Assembly (NCBI RefSeq): GCF_040730185.1
Contig: NZ_CP160402.1
Location: forward strand, 7,688,001 to 7,752,000
Length of the DNA: 64,000 nucleotides
Direction: 5' to 3'
From: Streptomyces sp. Je 1-332
GTDB taxonomy: Bacteria; Actinomycetota; Actinomycetes; Streptomycetales; Streptomycetaceae
In this document: positions 32,804 to 41,316 of the stretch, one piece after another
Numbering within the stretch: the stretch's first letter is position 1
How the letters are laid out: each line of letters opens with the position of its first letter
The notes under the pieces: generated by a model
Databases searched by the model: none
The model's input: the letters and a program-made list of their open reading frames with translations, nothing else
What the model was told of the DNA's origin: nothing
Program-made: the position numbers and the translations under genes

Positions 32804-33814
32804 ATGACGCGACGACTTGCTCAGGTGGCGCGGAAGGTCGGGGTCAGCGAGGCCACGGTCAGCCGGGTGCTCAACAACAAGCCGGGGGTCTCCGACGCCA
32901 CCCGGCAGTCCGTGCTCTCGGCCCTGGACGTGCTGGGGTACGAGCGGCCCACTCAACTGCGAGGTGAGCGGGCACGGCTCGTGGGGCTCGTGCTGCCCGA
33001 GTTGCAGAACCCCATCTTCCCGGCCTTCGCGGAAGTGATCGGAGGGGCGCTCGCCCAGCAGGGCCTGACTCCCGTGCTGTGCACCCAGACCAAGGGAGGC
33101 GTCTCCGAGGCGGACTACGTCGAGTTGCTGCTGCAACAGCAGGTGTCCGGTGTCGTGTTCGCCGGTGGTCTCTACGCGCAGGCGGACGCCCCGCACGAGC
33201 ACTACAAGCTGCTCGCGGCGCGCAAGATCCCGGTGGTCCTCATCAACGCGGCCATCGAGCGGCTCGGTTTTCCCGCGGTGTCCTGCGATGACGCGGTCGC
33301 GGTCGAGCAGGCCTGGCGGCACCTGTCCACGCTCGGCCACCGCCGCATCGGTCTGGTGCTCGGGCCCGCCGACCATATGCCGTCGCAGCGCAAACTCGCC
33401 GCGGCCCGCGCGATCGCCGAGCAGGCCGGCGCCGAGCTCCCGGAAGAGCATGTCTCGCGGGGGATGTTCTCGATCGAAGGGGGTCAGGCCGCCGCCGCAC
33501 GACTCCTCGACGCGGGGGTCACGGGCATCGTCTGCGCGAGCGACCCGCTCGCGCTCGGCGCGGTGCGCGCCGCGCGCCGCCGGGGCCTCGGTGTCCCGCA
33601 GGACGTCTCGGTCGTCGGCTATGACGACTCGGCGTTCATGACCTGCACCGAACCTCCGCTGACCACGGTGCGTCAGCCGATCGAGGCCATGGGGCGCGCC
33701 ACGGTCGAGTTGCTCGCGCTCCAGATCGCGGGGAGCGCGGTGCCCACCGAGGAGCTGCTCTTCGAACCGGAGCTGGTGGTGCGCGGCTCGACGGGGCAGC
33801 CGTCGCTGGAGTAG
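32804..33814 (+). CDS. LacI-family repressor of alpha-glucan uptake genes (MalR-like)
   Basis: 336 residues. HTH RRLAQVARKVGVSEATVSRVLNNKPGVSDATRQSVLSAL and hinge closely follow the Streptomyces MalR type, as does the ligand domain (FAGGLYAQADAPHEHYKLL, TGIVCASDPLALGAVRAARRRGL, SVVGYDDSAFMTCTEPPLTTVRQP). It precedes an ABC sugar transporter with 215 bp between. It should repress that operon and itself through TTGC-containing sites and be released by a maltose- or nigerose-like sugar. The start has no ribosome binding site but a close promoter, consistent with a leaderless mRNA. Inducer identity is inferred from the neighbouring GH87 enzyme. Confidence 0.88.
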   Translation: MTRRLAQVARKVGVSEATVSRVLNNKPGVSDATRQSVLSALDVLGYERPTQLRGERARLVGLVLPELQNPIFPAFAEVIGGALAQQGLTPVLCTQTKGGVSEADYVELLLQQQVSGVVFAGGLYAQADAPHEHYKLLAARKIPVVLINAAIERLGFPAVSCDDAVAVEQAWRHLSTLGHRRIGLVLGPADHMPSQRKLAAARAIAEQAGAELPEEHVSRGMFSIEGGQAAAARLLDAGVTGIVCASDPLALGAVRAARRRGLGVPQDVSVVGYDDSAFMTCTEPPLTTVRQPIEAMGRATVELLALQIAGSAVPTEELLFEPELVVRGSTGQPSLE

Positions 33815-33876
33815 TGCGGGCCCAGCCACAGGTGGCGGCCGAGCCGCAGGTCGCCACTGCCCTCGTACTGTCGATT

Positions 33877-33905
33877 TATTGCAATCATAACGCGAGATAT
33901 TGCGC
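33877..33905. promoter_or_regulatory. Promoter region of the ABC sugar operon with paired TATTGC sites
   Basis: An AT-rich island in the 215-bp gap holds TATTGCAAT (33877-33885) and TATTGCGC (33898-33905), placed 21 bp (two helical turns) apart. The TTGCA/TTGCG cores recur in the promoter of the upstream LacI gene (32777-32800). This makes it the probable operator for the same repressor. Confidence 0.5.
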
Positions 33906-34029
33906 AGCTCTGTCGACGGTGCTTGAGTAAGCGCCGCCACACAGTCCGCGCAGCTGTGGGCTCTTCCCTGCTCCTGCCATGTCGTCCCTGCCCGTAGGGG
34001 CAGGCGGCACTGTCCAAAGGGGTCCACCG

Positions 34030-35439
34030 ATGAGCAGCTCGACCCGCACCCACCGCCGTACGGCCACGATGGCCGTCGCCTCCGCGCTCGCCCTCACCGC
34101 CCTGGCCGCCTGCGGCACCAGCAGCAGCGGCGGCGAATCCGACGGGGACAACGGTGCCGACACGGCCAATGCCGCCGCCCCGCTGGACCCGAAGACCAAG
34201 GTGACGCTCACCATCGACTGCATGCCGCCGGCCGCCGAGAAGGCGGAGCTCAAGCAGTGGAAGGAGGACGTCAAGACGTTCAACAAGAAGTACCCGAACG
34301 TCACGCTCGAGGGGAAGCAGACCGACCCCTGCCTGGAGCCTCCCCGCTTCACGGCGATGCTGAAGGCGAAGTCCCAACCGGACGTCTTCTACACCTACTT
34401 CACCGATCTCCAGCAGGTCCTGGACAACGACGGCGCCCAGGACATCAGCGCGTACGTCAACGACAAGTCCGTACCGGCGCTGAAGGACATGGACCCGAAT
34501 GTCCTGGGCGTCATGAAGAAGGGCGACAAGCTCTACGGCCTGCCCTTCAGCAACTACACCATGGGCCTGCTGATCAACCGGAAGCTCTTCGAGAAGGCCG
34601 GGCTCGATCCGAACTCGCCGCCCCAGACCTGGGCCGAGGTCCGCACGGCCGCCAAGAAGATCGCCGCCCTGGGCGACGGCGTCTCGGGCTTCGGCGAGTA
34701 CAGCGCCGGCAACAACGGCGGCTGGCACTTCACCGCCACCACCTACGGCCTCGGCGGCGACATCGTGAGCAAGGACGGCACCAAGGCCGCCTTTAACAAC
34801 GACACCGGCAAGCAAATCGTCGACAACCTCAAGGCGATGCGCTGGGACGACAACAGCATGGGCAAGACCCAGCTGTTGAAGTGGGGCGACCTGCAGAAGC
34901 AGATGGCCGCCGACAAGCTCGGCATGTTCCTCGCCGCGCCCGACGACATCACGTACATGGTGCAGAACCTCGGCGCTAAGTACGACGACTTCGGGATGGG
35001 GCCGATACCCGGCCAGAAGGCCACCCTCTTCGGCGGCAACGACTACATGATCAAGAAGGGCAGCTCGCCCGACCAGATCAAGGCCGCGGTCGCCTGGATC
35101 AACTTCAAGTTCCTCAGTGTCGGCAAGGGCCAGTTCGACTGGGCCCGCACCAAGGCCGACGGTCTGCCCGTCGGCCTGCCGCAGCCGAACTTCTGGACCG
35201 GCGGCAGCAAGACCAAGGACGACAAGGCGCGCGAGGACAGTGCGACCATGCCCGTCGAGAACTTCCAGGCGTTCACCGACAAGCCCGTCACGGGCAAGGC
35301 AGAGCCGCCCAAGGCCCAAGAGGTCTACAAGGTCCTCGACACCCTGATGTCGGCCGTCCTCACCAACAAGGACGCCGACGCGGACAAGCTCCTCAAGACC
35401 GCCGAGCAACAGGTCAACCAGGTCCTGGCCAACCAGTGA
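34030..35439 (+). CDS. ABC transporter sugar-binding lipoprotein
   Basis: 469 residues from ATG 34030 (AAAGGGG upstream). The signal has lipobox LTALAAC-G, so the protein is anchored outside the membrane. It belongs to the extracellular solute-binding family 1 (MalE-type): LTIDCMPPAAEKAELKQWKEDVKTFNKKYPNVTLEGKQ, QPDVFYTY, DKLYGLPFSNYTMGLLINRKLFEKAG. It delivers an oligosaccharide to the two permeases downstream. Stop and next start overlap (TGATG). The ligand is probably an alpha-glucan fragment (nigerose or similar), inferred from the GH87 and GH13 genes. No ATPase gene is present; Streptomyces sugar importers usually share MsiK. Confidence 0.9.
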   Translation: MSSSTRTHRRTATMAVASALALTALAACGTSSSGGESDGDNGADTANAAAPLDPKTKVTLTIDCMPPAAEKAELKQWKEDVKTFNKKYPNVTLEGKQTDPCLEPPRFTAMLKAKSQPDVFYTYFTDLQQVLDNDGAQDISAYVNDKSVPALKDMDPNVLGVMKKGDKLYGLPFSNYTMGLLINRKLFEKAGLDPNSPPQTWAEVRTAAKKIAALGDGVSGFGEYSAGNNGGWHFTATTYGLGGDIVSKDGTKAAFNNDTGKQIVDNLKAMRWDDNSMGKTQLLKWGDLQKQMAADKLGMFLAAPDDITYMVQNLGAKYDDFGMGPIPGQKATLFGGNDYMIKKGSSPDQIKAAVAWINFKFLSVGKGQFDWARTKADGLPVGLPQPNFWTGGSKTKDDKAREDSATMPVENFQAFTDKPVTGKAEPPKAQEVYKVLDTLMSAVLTNKDADADKLLKTAEQQVNQVLANQ

Positions 35440-36398
35440 TGTCCGCCCCCACCCTCCACAAGAACGAGGCCCGCAGGCCCGCACCGCCGTCCGGCGGCCG
35501 GGCCTCCGGACCCGAACACGGCGCGTTCCGACGGGCGTTGAAGCGCAACCTCACCGCCCACGCCTTCCTGATCGGCGCACTCCTGTGCTTCTCGATCTTC
35601 TCCTGGTACCCGATGGTCAGGGAGTTCATCCTGGCCTTCCAGAAGACCGAGAACGGCGAGACGATCTGGGCGGGCTGGTCCAACCTCACCTACATCTTCA
35701 ACGACCCGGCGTTCTGGCAGGCCTGGCGCAACACCCTCCTGTTCACCGGACTCGCGCTGATCCTCGGTTTCGCCGTGCCCTTCGCCATCGCCCTGATCCT
35801 CAACGAATTCCGGCACGGACGCGGCTACTTGAGACTGCTCGTCTACCTCCCGGTGATGCTGCCGCCGGTGGCATCGGTCCTGCTCTTCAAGTACTTCTAC
35901 GACCCCGGATACGGCCTGTTCAACCGGATCCTGGAATCCGTGGGCCTACCCGGGCAGGCCTGGCTGCAGGACACCGACACCGCGATGCTCTCCGTGGTCG
36001 TCGCCGCCACCTGGATGAACATGGGCGGCGCGACACTGATCTACCTGGCCGCGCTGCAGTCGATCCCCGGAGAGCTGTACGAGGCGGCCGAGCTGGACGG
36101 CGCGGGCATCTTCCGTCGCATCTGGCACGTCACCATCCCGCAGACCCGGCTGATCCTCTCGCTCATGCTGCTCCTGCAGATCATCGCCACCATGCAGGTG
36201 TTCGTGGAGCCGTTCCTGCTCACCGGCGGCGCGGGCCCCGAGGGCGCGACCCTGACCGTCGTCCACCTCATCTACCAGTACGCGTTCACCTTCAACAACT
36301 ACGGCAGCGCGGCGGCGCTCGGCCTGGTCCTGCTCGTACTGCTCGCCGGATTCTCGGCGGCGTACGCACGACTGAGCCGCGCCGGCAGCGAAGACTAG
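35439..36398 (+). CDS. ABC sugar transporter permease, MalF-type
   Basis: 319 residues, ATG at 35439 overlapping the preceding TGA by one base. A Pro/Arg-rich N-terminal tail is followed by six membrane spans (HAFLIGALLCFSIFSWYPMV first). The EAA loop that contacts the ATPase is EAAELDGAGIFRRIWHVTIPQ near residues 210-230. It forms the membrane channel with the next gene product. Confidence 0.9.
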   Translation: MSAPTLHKNEARRPAPPSGGRASGPEHGAFRRALKRNLTAHAFLIGALLCFSIFSWYPMVREFILAFQKTENGETIWAGWSNLTYIFNDPAFWQAWRNTLLFTGLALILGFAVPFAIALILNEFRHGRGYLRLLVYLPVMLPPVASVLLFKYFYDPGYGLFNRILESVGLPGQAWLQDTDTAMLSVVVAATWMNMGGATLIYLAALQSIPGELYEAAELDGAGIFRRIWHVTIPQTRLILSLMLLLQIIATMQVFVEPFLLTGGAGPEGATLTVVHLIYQYAFTFNNYGSAAALGLVLLVLLAGFSAAYARLSRAGSED

Positions 36399-36416
36399 CC
36401 GGGGGAGACGACGGAC

Positions 36417-37292
36417 ATGAGCACACGCACCCTGATCTCCCCCGCCCAACTGGCCCGCCCACGCGGCAAGTTCCTCTACTGGACCGCGTTCACCGTAGTG
36501 ACGGTCCTCTTCACTCTGGTCTTCATCGGTCCGCTGTACTGGATGGTCACCAGCGGCCTCAAGTCCCCGCAGGAATTCGCCCAGACACCGCCCAGCCTGA
36601 TCCCCGACTCCGTGCATCCGCAGAACTACGCGGACGCCTGGGGCGTGATGGACCTGGCCAGGCTCCTGTTCAACACCCTGTACTACGCGTTCGGGGCGCT
36701 CGCCTTCCAGCTCGTCTTCGACGTGGCCGCCGCCTACTCGCTCTCCAAGCTGCGGCCCGTCTTCGGCAAGGCCATCCTCGGCGCAATGCTCCTCACCCTG
36801 ATGATCCCGGCCACCGTCCTGGTCGTTCCGCAGTACCTGACCGTCCTCGACGTGCCGGTCGTGGAGCGCAACCTCATCAACTCTCCCTGGGCGATCTGGC
36901 TTCCCTCGGTGACCAACGCCTTCAACATCTTCCTGCTCAAGCGGTTCTTCGACTCCATACCGCGCGAGCTCCTGGACGCCGCGGCCATCGACGGCGCCTC
37001 GTCCATGCGCACCCTGCGCTCGGTGGTCCTGCCGCTGTCCCGGCCGATCCTCGGCGTCGTGTCGATCTTCGCGGTGGTCGCGGTCTGGAAGGACTTCCTC
37101 TGGCCGATGCTCACGCTGCCCGACCCCGCCAAGCAGACCGTCAACGTCGGCATCTACTCCCTGGCCGCCAGCGTCTCCGAGAACTGGCTCCTCGCCGCCC
37201 TCGCCATCGCCTCGCTGCCGACCCTGATCATCTTTCTGATCTTCCAGCGCAACATCATGAGCGGCCTGACCGCCGGCAGCCTCAAGGGCTGA
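36417..37292 (+). CDS. ABC sugar transporter permease, MalG-type
   Basis: 291 residues, GGGGGAG upstream, 18 bp after the first permease. Six spans (first: WTAFTVVTVLFTLVFIGPLYW). The EAA-type loop is LLDAAAIDGASSMRTLRSVVLPLSRP. The conserved MalG C-terminus FLIFQRNIMSGLTAGSLKG is intact. Partner of the MalF-type subunit. Confidence 0.9.
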   Translation: MSTRTLISPAQLARPRGKFLYWTAFTVVTVLFTLVFIGPLYWMVTSGLKSPQEFAQTPPSLIPDSVHPQNYADAWGVMDLARLLFNTLYYAFGALAFQLVFDVAAAYSLSKLRPVFGKAILGAMLLTLMIPATVLVVPQYLTVLDVPVVERNLINSPWAIWLPSVTNAFNIFLLKRFFDSIPRELLDAAAIDGASSMRTLRSVVLPLSRPILGVVSIFAVVAVWKDFLWPMLTLPDPAKQTVNVGIYSLAASVSENWLLAALAIASLPTLIIFLIFQRNIMSGLTAGSLKG

Positions 37293-37371
37293 CCCCCAGG
37301 CCCCGCCCCACGCACCCCGCCACCGCACCGAGCCCCGGCGACGGGGTCCCACCTGCCCGAAAGGAACTCAC

Positions 37372-38979
37372 GTGGCAGTCACCTCCCCGACCGATGCCTC
37401 CTGGTGGCGCTCGGCCGTCATCTACCAGGTGTACGTACGCAGCTTCGCGGACGGTGACGGCGACGGCACCGGCGACCTCGCCGGCGTCCGCGCCAAGCTG
37501 CCCTACCTCGCCGAACTCGGCGTCGACGCACTGTGGTTCAGCCCCTGGTACCTCTCGCCCATGGTCGACGGCGGCTACGACGTCGCCGACTACCGCGTCA
37601 TCGACCCGGCCTTCGGCACCGTCGCCGAGGCCGAGAAACTGATCGCCGAGGCCCGCGCGCTCGGTATCCGCACCATCGTCGACATCGTCCCCAACCACGT
37701 CTCCGACCAGCACGTGTGGTTCAAGGCGGCCCTGGCCGCAGGCCCCGGCGCTCCCGAACGCGAACTCTTCCACTTCCGCCCCGGCCGCGGCGCACACGGC
37801 GAACTGCCGCCCAACGACTGGCCGTCCCAGTTCTCCGCCGCCGCATCCACCTGGACCCGCGTCGACGACGGCGAGTGGTACCTCCACCTCTTCGCCCCCG
37901 AGCAGCCCGACCTCAACTGGGCCCACCCGGCGGTCCGCCAGGAGCACGAGGACGTCCTGCGGTTCTGGTTCGACAGGGGAGTGGCAGGCGTACGGATCGA
38001 CTCGGCGGCCCTGCCCGCCAAGGACCCGGCCCTGCCCGACTTCACCGAGGGAGTCGACCCGCACCCCTTCATCGACCGCGACGAGCTGCACGACATCTAC
38101 CGCTCCTGGCGTGCCGTCGCCGACGAGTACGACGGCGTCTTCGTCGGAGAGGTCTGGCTCCCCGACGCCGAACGCTTCGCCCGCTATCTGCGCCCCGACG
38201 AGATGCACACCGCCTTCAACTTCGCCTTCCTGTCCTGCCCTTGGGAGCCGGGAAAGCTGCGTACGTCCATCGAGGCGACCCTCGCCGAACACGCACCCGT
38301 GGGAGCTCCCGCGACCTGGGTGCTGTGCAACCACGACGTGACCCGCACGGTCACGCGTTACGGCCGCGACGACACGGGCTTCGACTTCGCCACCAAGGTG
38401 TTCGGCACCCCCACCGACCTGGCGCTCGGCACCCGCCGCGCCCGCGCCGCGGCCCTCCTGGCCCTCGCCCTGCCCGGCGCCGTCTACATCTACCAGGGCG
38501 ACGAACTGGGCCTCCCCGAGGCCGACATCCCCCGGGAGCACATCCAGGACCCCATGCACTTCCGCTCCGGCGGCACCGACCCCGGCCGCGACGGCTGCCG
38601 GGTTCCCCTGCCCTGGACGGCCGCCGAACCGCACGCGGGCTTCGGGTCGATGGCCGGCCCCTGGCTGCCCCAGCCCGAGGGCTGGCCCTCGTACGCCGCC
38701 GACCTCCAGGCGGCGGACCCCCGCTCCATGCTCACGCTCTACCGCGCGGCCCTGCGCCTGCGCCGCGTCGAACCGGGCTTCGGCGACGGGCCGTTGACCT
38801 GGCTGCCGGCCGCCGACGGCGTGCTGGCCTTCGTACGCGAACCGGGCCTTGCCTGCGTCGTCAACCTCGCCCCCGAGCCCTGTGAACTCCCCGCCCACAC
38901 CCGCCTCCTGCTGGCGAGCGGCCCTCTGGACGAGGAGCGCCGTCTGCCGCGGGACACGGCGGTCTGGCTGCGCATCTGA
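37372..38979 (+). CDS. GH13 alpha-glucosidase (oligo-alpha-glucosidase type)
   Basis: 535 residues from GTG 37372 (AAAGGAA upstream), no signal peptide, so cytoplasmic. Conserved GH13 regions: DIVPNHV (103-110), GVRIDSA with nucleophile Asp210, GEVW with acid/base Glu260 and CNHD with Asp322. The start WWRSAVIYQVYVRSFADGDGDGTGDLAG is that of the alpha-glucosidase/oligo-1,6-glucosidase subfamilies, not of amylases. It hydrolyses the imported oligosaccharide to glucose. Seventy-nine bp after the permease gene and probably co-transcribed. Linkage preference (alpha-1,3 suggested by the neighbour) is inference. Confidence 0.9.
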   Translation: MAVTSPTDASWWRSAVIYQVYVRSFADGDGDGTGDLAGVRAKLPYLAELGVDALWFSPWYLSPMVDGGYDVADYRVIDPAFGTVAEAEKLIAEARALGIRTIVDIVPNHVSDQHVWFKAALAAGPGAPERELFHFRPGRGAHGELPPNDWPSQFSAAASTWTRVDDGEWYLHLFAPEQPDLNWAHPAVRQEHEDVLRFWFDRGVAGVRIDSAALPAKDPALPDFTEGVDPHPFIDRDELHDIYRSWRAVADEYDGVFVGEVWLPDAERFARYLRPDEMHTAFNFAFLSCPWEPGKLRTSIEATLAEHAPVGAPATWVLCNHDVTRTVTRYGRDDTGFDFATKVFGTPTDLALGTRRARAAALLALALPGAVYIYQGDELGLPEADIPREHIQDPMHFRSGGTDPGRDGCRVPLPWTAAEPHAGFGSMAGPWLPQPEGWPSYAADLQAADPRSMLTLYRAALRLRRVEPGFGDGPLTWLPAADGVLAFVREPGLACVVNLAPEPCELPAHTRLLLASGPLDEERRLPRDTAVWLRI

Positions 38980-39042
38980 CAGCGCGCCCCTCCCCGAGAC
39001 CGAGCACTGACCTCCCCACTCACAAGGAAGGTGCACCACTCC

Positions 39043-41256
39043 ATGACCAGACATGACAGGAGCACTACAAGGACGAGAACGAGTGCCACGCGCAAGTGGT
39101 ACGCCGCCGTGGCCACCGCGGGCCTCGTCGGCACCCTCGTTACCGGCTTCACCGCCACCGGCGCGCAGGCCGCCGAGACGGCAGCGGGCGCCACCCTGCC
39201 CTTCACCTCCGTCGAGGCGGAGAGCGCGACCACGAACGGCACCAAGATCGACCCCGACTACACCCAGGGCACGGTCGCCTCCGAGGCGTCGGGCCGCCAG
39301 GCGGTGCGGCTCGCGGCGGGCCAGAGCGTGGAGTTCACCCTCCCCAAGGCGGCCAACGCACTCAACGTCGCCTACAACGTGCCCGACGGTCAGTCGGGCA
39401 CGATGGCCGTGTACGTCAACGGCCAGAAGATCTCCAAGACGCTCGCCGTCACGTCGAAGTACAGCTACGTCGACACCTCCTGGATCGCGGGCTCCAAGAC
39501 CCACCACCTCTTCGACAACGCACGGCTGCAGCTCGGCCAGAACCTGCAGTCCGGCGACAAGGTGAAACTGGAGGCCACCGGCACCCAGGTCACCGTCGAC
39601 GTCGCCGACTTCGAGCAGGTCGCGGCGGCCACCTCCAAGCCCTCCGGCGCGCTCTCGGTCACCGACAAGGGCGCCGACCCCACCGGTCAGGGTGACTCGA
39701 CGCAGGCCTTCCGCGAGACCATCGCGGCGGCCAAGGGCGGCACGGTCTGGATTCCGCCGGGCGAGTACAAGCTCACCCAGTCGCTCAACAACGTCGACAA
39801 CGTCACGATCCGCGGGGCAGGCAACTGGCATTCGGTCGTGCGCAGTTCACGCTTCGTCGACCAGTCGAGCGCGCCCACCGGCAAGGTGGGCCTGCACGAC
39901 TTCGCGGTGATCGGCGAGGTCACCGAGCGGGTCGACAGCAGCCCGGACAACTTCGTCAACGGATCGCTCGGCCCGAACTCCGCCGTCTCGGGCATGTGGC
40001 TGCAGCACCTCAAGGTCGGCCTCTGGCTGACGGGCAACAACGACAACCTGGTCGTGGAGAAGAACCGCATCCTCGACATGACCGCCGACGGCCTCAACCT
40101 CAACGGCACGGCCAAGGGCGTCACCGTACGCGACAACTTCCTGCGCAACACCGGCGACGACGCGCTCGCCATGTGGTCCCTCAACACCACCAACAGCGAC
40201 TCGACCTTCGAGGGCAACACCATCTCGCAGCCCAACCTCGCCAACGGCATCGCCATCTACGGCGGCCGGAACATCACCGTCAAGGACAACCTCATCCTCG
40301 ACACCAACGCGCTCGGCAGCGGTATCGCCATCTCCAACCAGAAGTTCCTGGACCCGTTCTTCCCGCTGGCCGGCACCATCACCGTCTCCGGCAACACCCT
40401 CGTACGCACCGGGGCCATGAACCCCAACTGGCAGCATCCCATGGGCGCGTTGCGCGTCGACGCGTACGACAGCGCCATCGAGGCCACGGTGAACATCACC
40501 GACACGACGATCACCGACAGCCCCTGGAGCGCGTACGAATTCGTGTCGGGCGGCGGGACCGGCAAGGCCGTGAAGAACGTCAGCATCGACCGCTCGACCA
40601 TCGACAAGGTGGGCACGGTCGTCGTCCAGGCCGAGACGCCCGGCGCGGTGAAGATGTCCAACGTCAAGGCCACCGGGGTGGGCGCGGCCGGTGTCTACAA
40701 CTGCCCCTACCCGACGGGCTCCGGCACCTTCACCCTCACCGACGGTGGCGGCAACACCGGCTGGGACAGCACCTGGGACGACTGCTCGACCTGGCCGCAG
40801 CCCGGCGGCGGCAACCCCGACCCCGACCCGGACCGCAACCTCGCCAAGAACCGTCCGGCCACCGCGACCGGCTCCGTCGACGTCTACACGCCCGGCAAGG
40901 CGGTCGACGGTGACGCGGCCACGTACTGGGAGTCCGCGAACCACGCCTTCCCGCAGTCGATCACCGTCGACCTCGGCAAGGCCGAAGCGGTGCGCAGGCT
41001 CGTCCTGAAGCTGCCGCCGCCCGCTGCCTGGGCGGCAAGGACGCAGACCCTGTCCGTCCAGGGCAGCACCGACGGCGCCACCTTCAGCACGCTGGCCGAG
41101 TCGAAGGACTACCGCTTCGACCCGGCGAGCGGCAACAAAGTGACCGTCACGCTGCCCGCGTCCGCTCCCGACGTCCGCCACCTGCGGCTGCGCGTCACGG
41201 CCAACACGGGCTGGCCCGCGGCGCAGTTCAGCGAGGTGGAGGCGTACCTGTCCTGA
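39043..41256 (+). CDS. Secreted GH87-type alpha-1,3-glucanase (mycodextranase-like) with discoidin domain
   Basis: 737 residues. A long signal peptide (to GAQAAE, about residue 44) is followed by a CBM-like beta-sandwich (SVEAESATTNGTKIDPDY..VRLAAGQSVEF, residues 55-200). A right-handed parallel beta-helix follows with VTDKGADPTGQGDSTQAF and the GH87-like Asp cluster ADGLNLNG / RNTGDDALAMWS, where acidic residues of family 87 enzymes act. After a Pro/Asp-rich linker (NPDPDPDR) comes an F5/8C module (ATATGSVDVYTPGKAVDGDAATYW). It should cut alpha-1,3-glucan or nigeran outside the cell. Start ATG 39043; GTG 39031 would leave no room for a binding site. Closes the glucan operon. Confidence 0.85.
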   Translation: MTRHDRSTTRTRTSATRKWYAAVATAGLVGTLVTGFTATGAQAAETAAGATLPFTSVEAESATTNGTKIDPDYTQGTVASEASGRQAVRLAAGQSVEFTLPKAANALNVAYNVPDGQSGTMAVYVNGQKISKTLAVTSKYSYVDTSWIAGSKTHHLFDNARLQLGQNLQSGDKVKLEATGTQVTVDVADFEQVAAATSKPSGALSVTDKGADPTGQGDSTQAFRETIAAAKGGTVWIPPGEYKLTQSLNNVDNVTIRGAGNWHSVVRSSRFVDQSSAPTGKVGLHDFAVIGEVTERVDSSPDNFVNGSLGPNSAVSGMWLQHLKVGLWLTGNNDNLVVEKNRILDMTADGLNLNGTAKGVTVRDNFLRNTGDDALAMWSLNTTNSDSTFEGNTISQPNLANGIAIYGGRNITVKDNLILDTNALGSGIAISNQKFLDPFFPLAGTITVSGNTLVRTGAMNPNWQHPMGALRVDAYDSAIEATVNITDTTITDSPWSAYEFVSGGGTGKAVKNVSIDRSTIDKVGTVVVQAETPGAVKMSNVKATGVGAAGVYNCPYPTGSGTFTLTDGGGNTGWDSTWDDCSTWPQPGGGNPDPDPDRNLAKNRPATATGSVDVYTPGKAVDGDAATYWESANHAFPQSITVDLGKAEAVRRLVLKLPPPAAWAARTQTLSVQGSTDGATFSTLAESKDYRFDPASGNKVTVTLPASAPDVRHLRLRVTANTGWPAAQFSEVEAYLS

Positions 41257-41261
41257 ACGAC

Positions 41262-41309
41262 GGATGCCCCGCTCGCCCCCGGCCACGGCCGGGGGCGAGC
41301 GGGGCATCC
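41262..41309. terminator. Very stable bidirectional terminator hairpin
   Basis: Twenty-three-base arms at 41262-41284 and 41287-41309 are perfectly complementary (outer GGATGCCCCGC, inner CCCCGGCC) with only two bases between. It separates the convergent GH87 and MMPL genes, starting 5 bp past the GH87 stop codon. Confidence 0.85.
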
Positions 41310-41316
41310 CTCTGCT

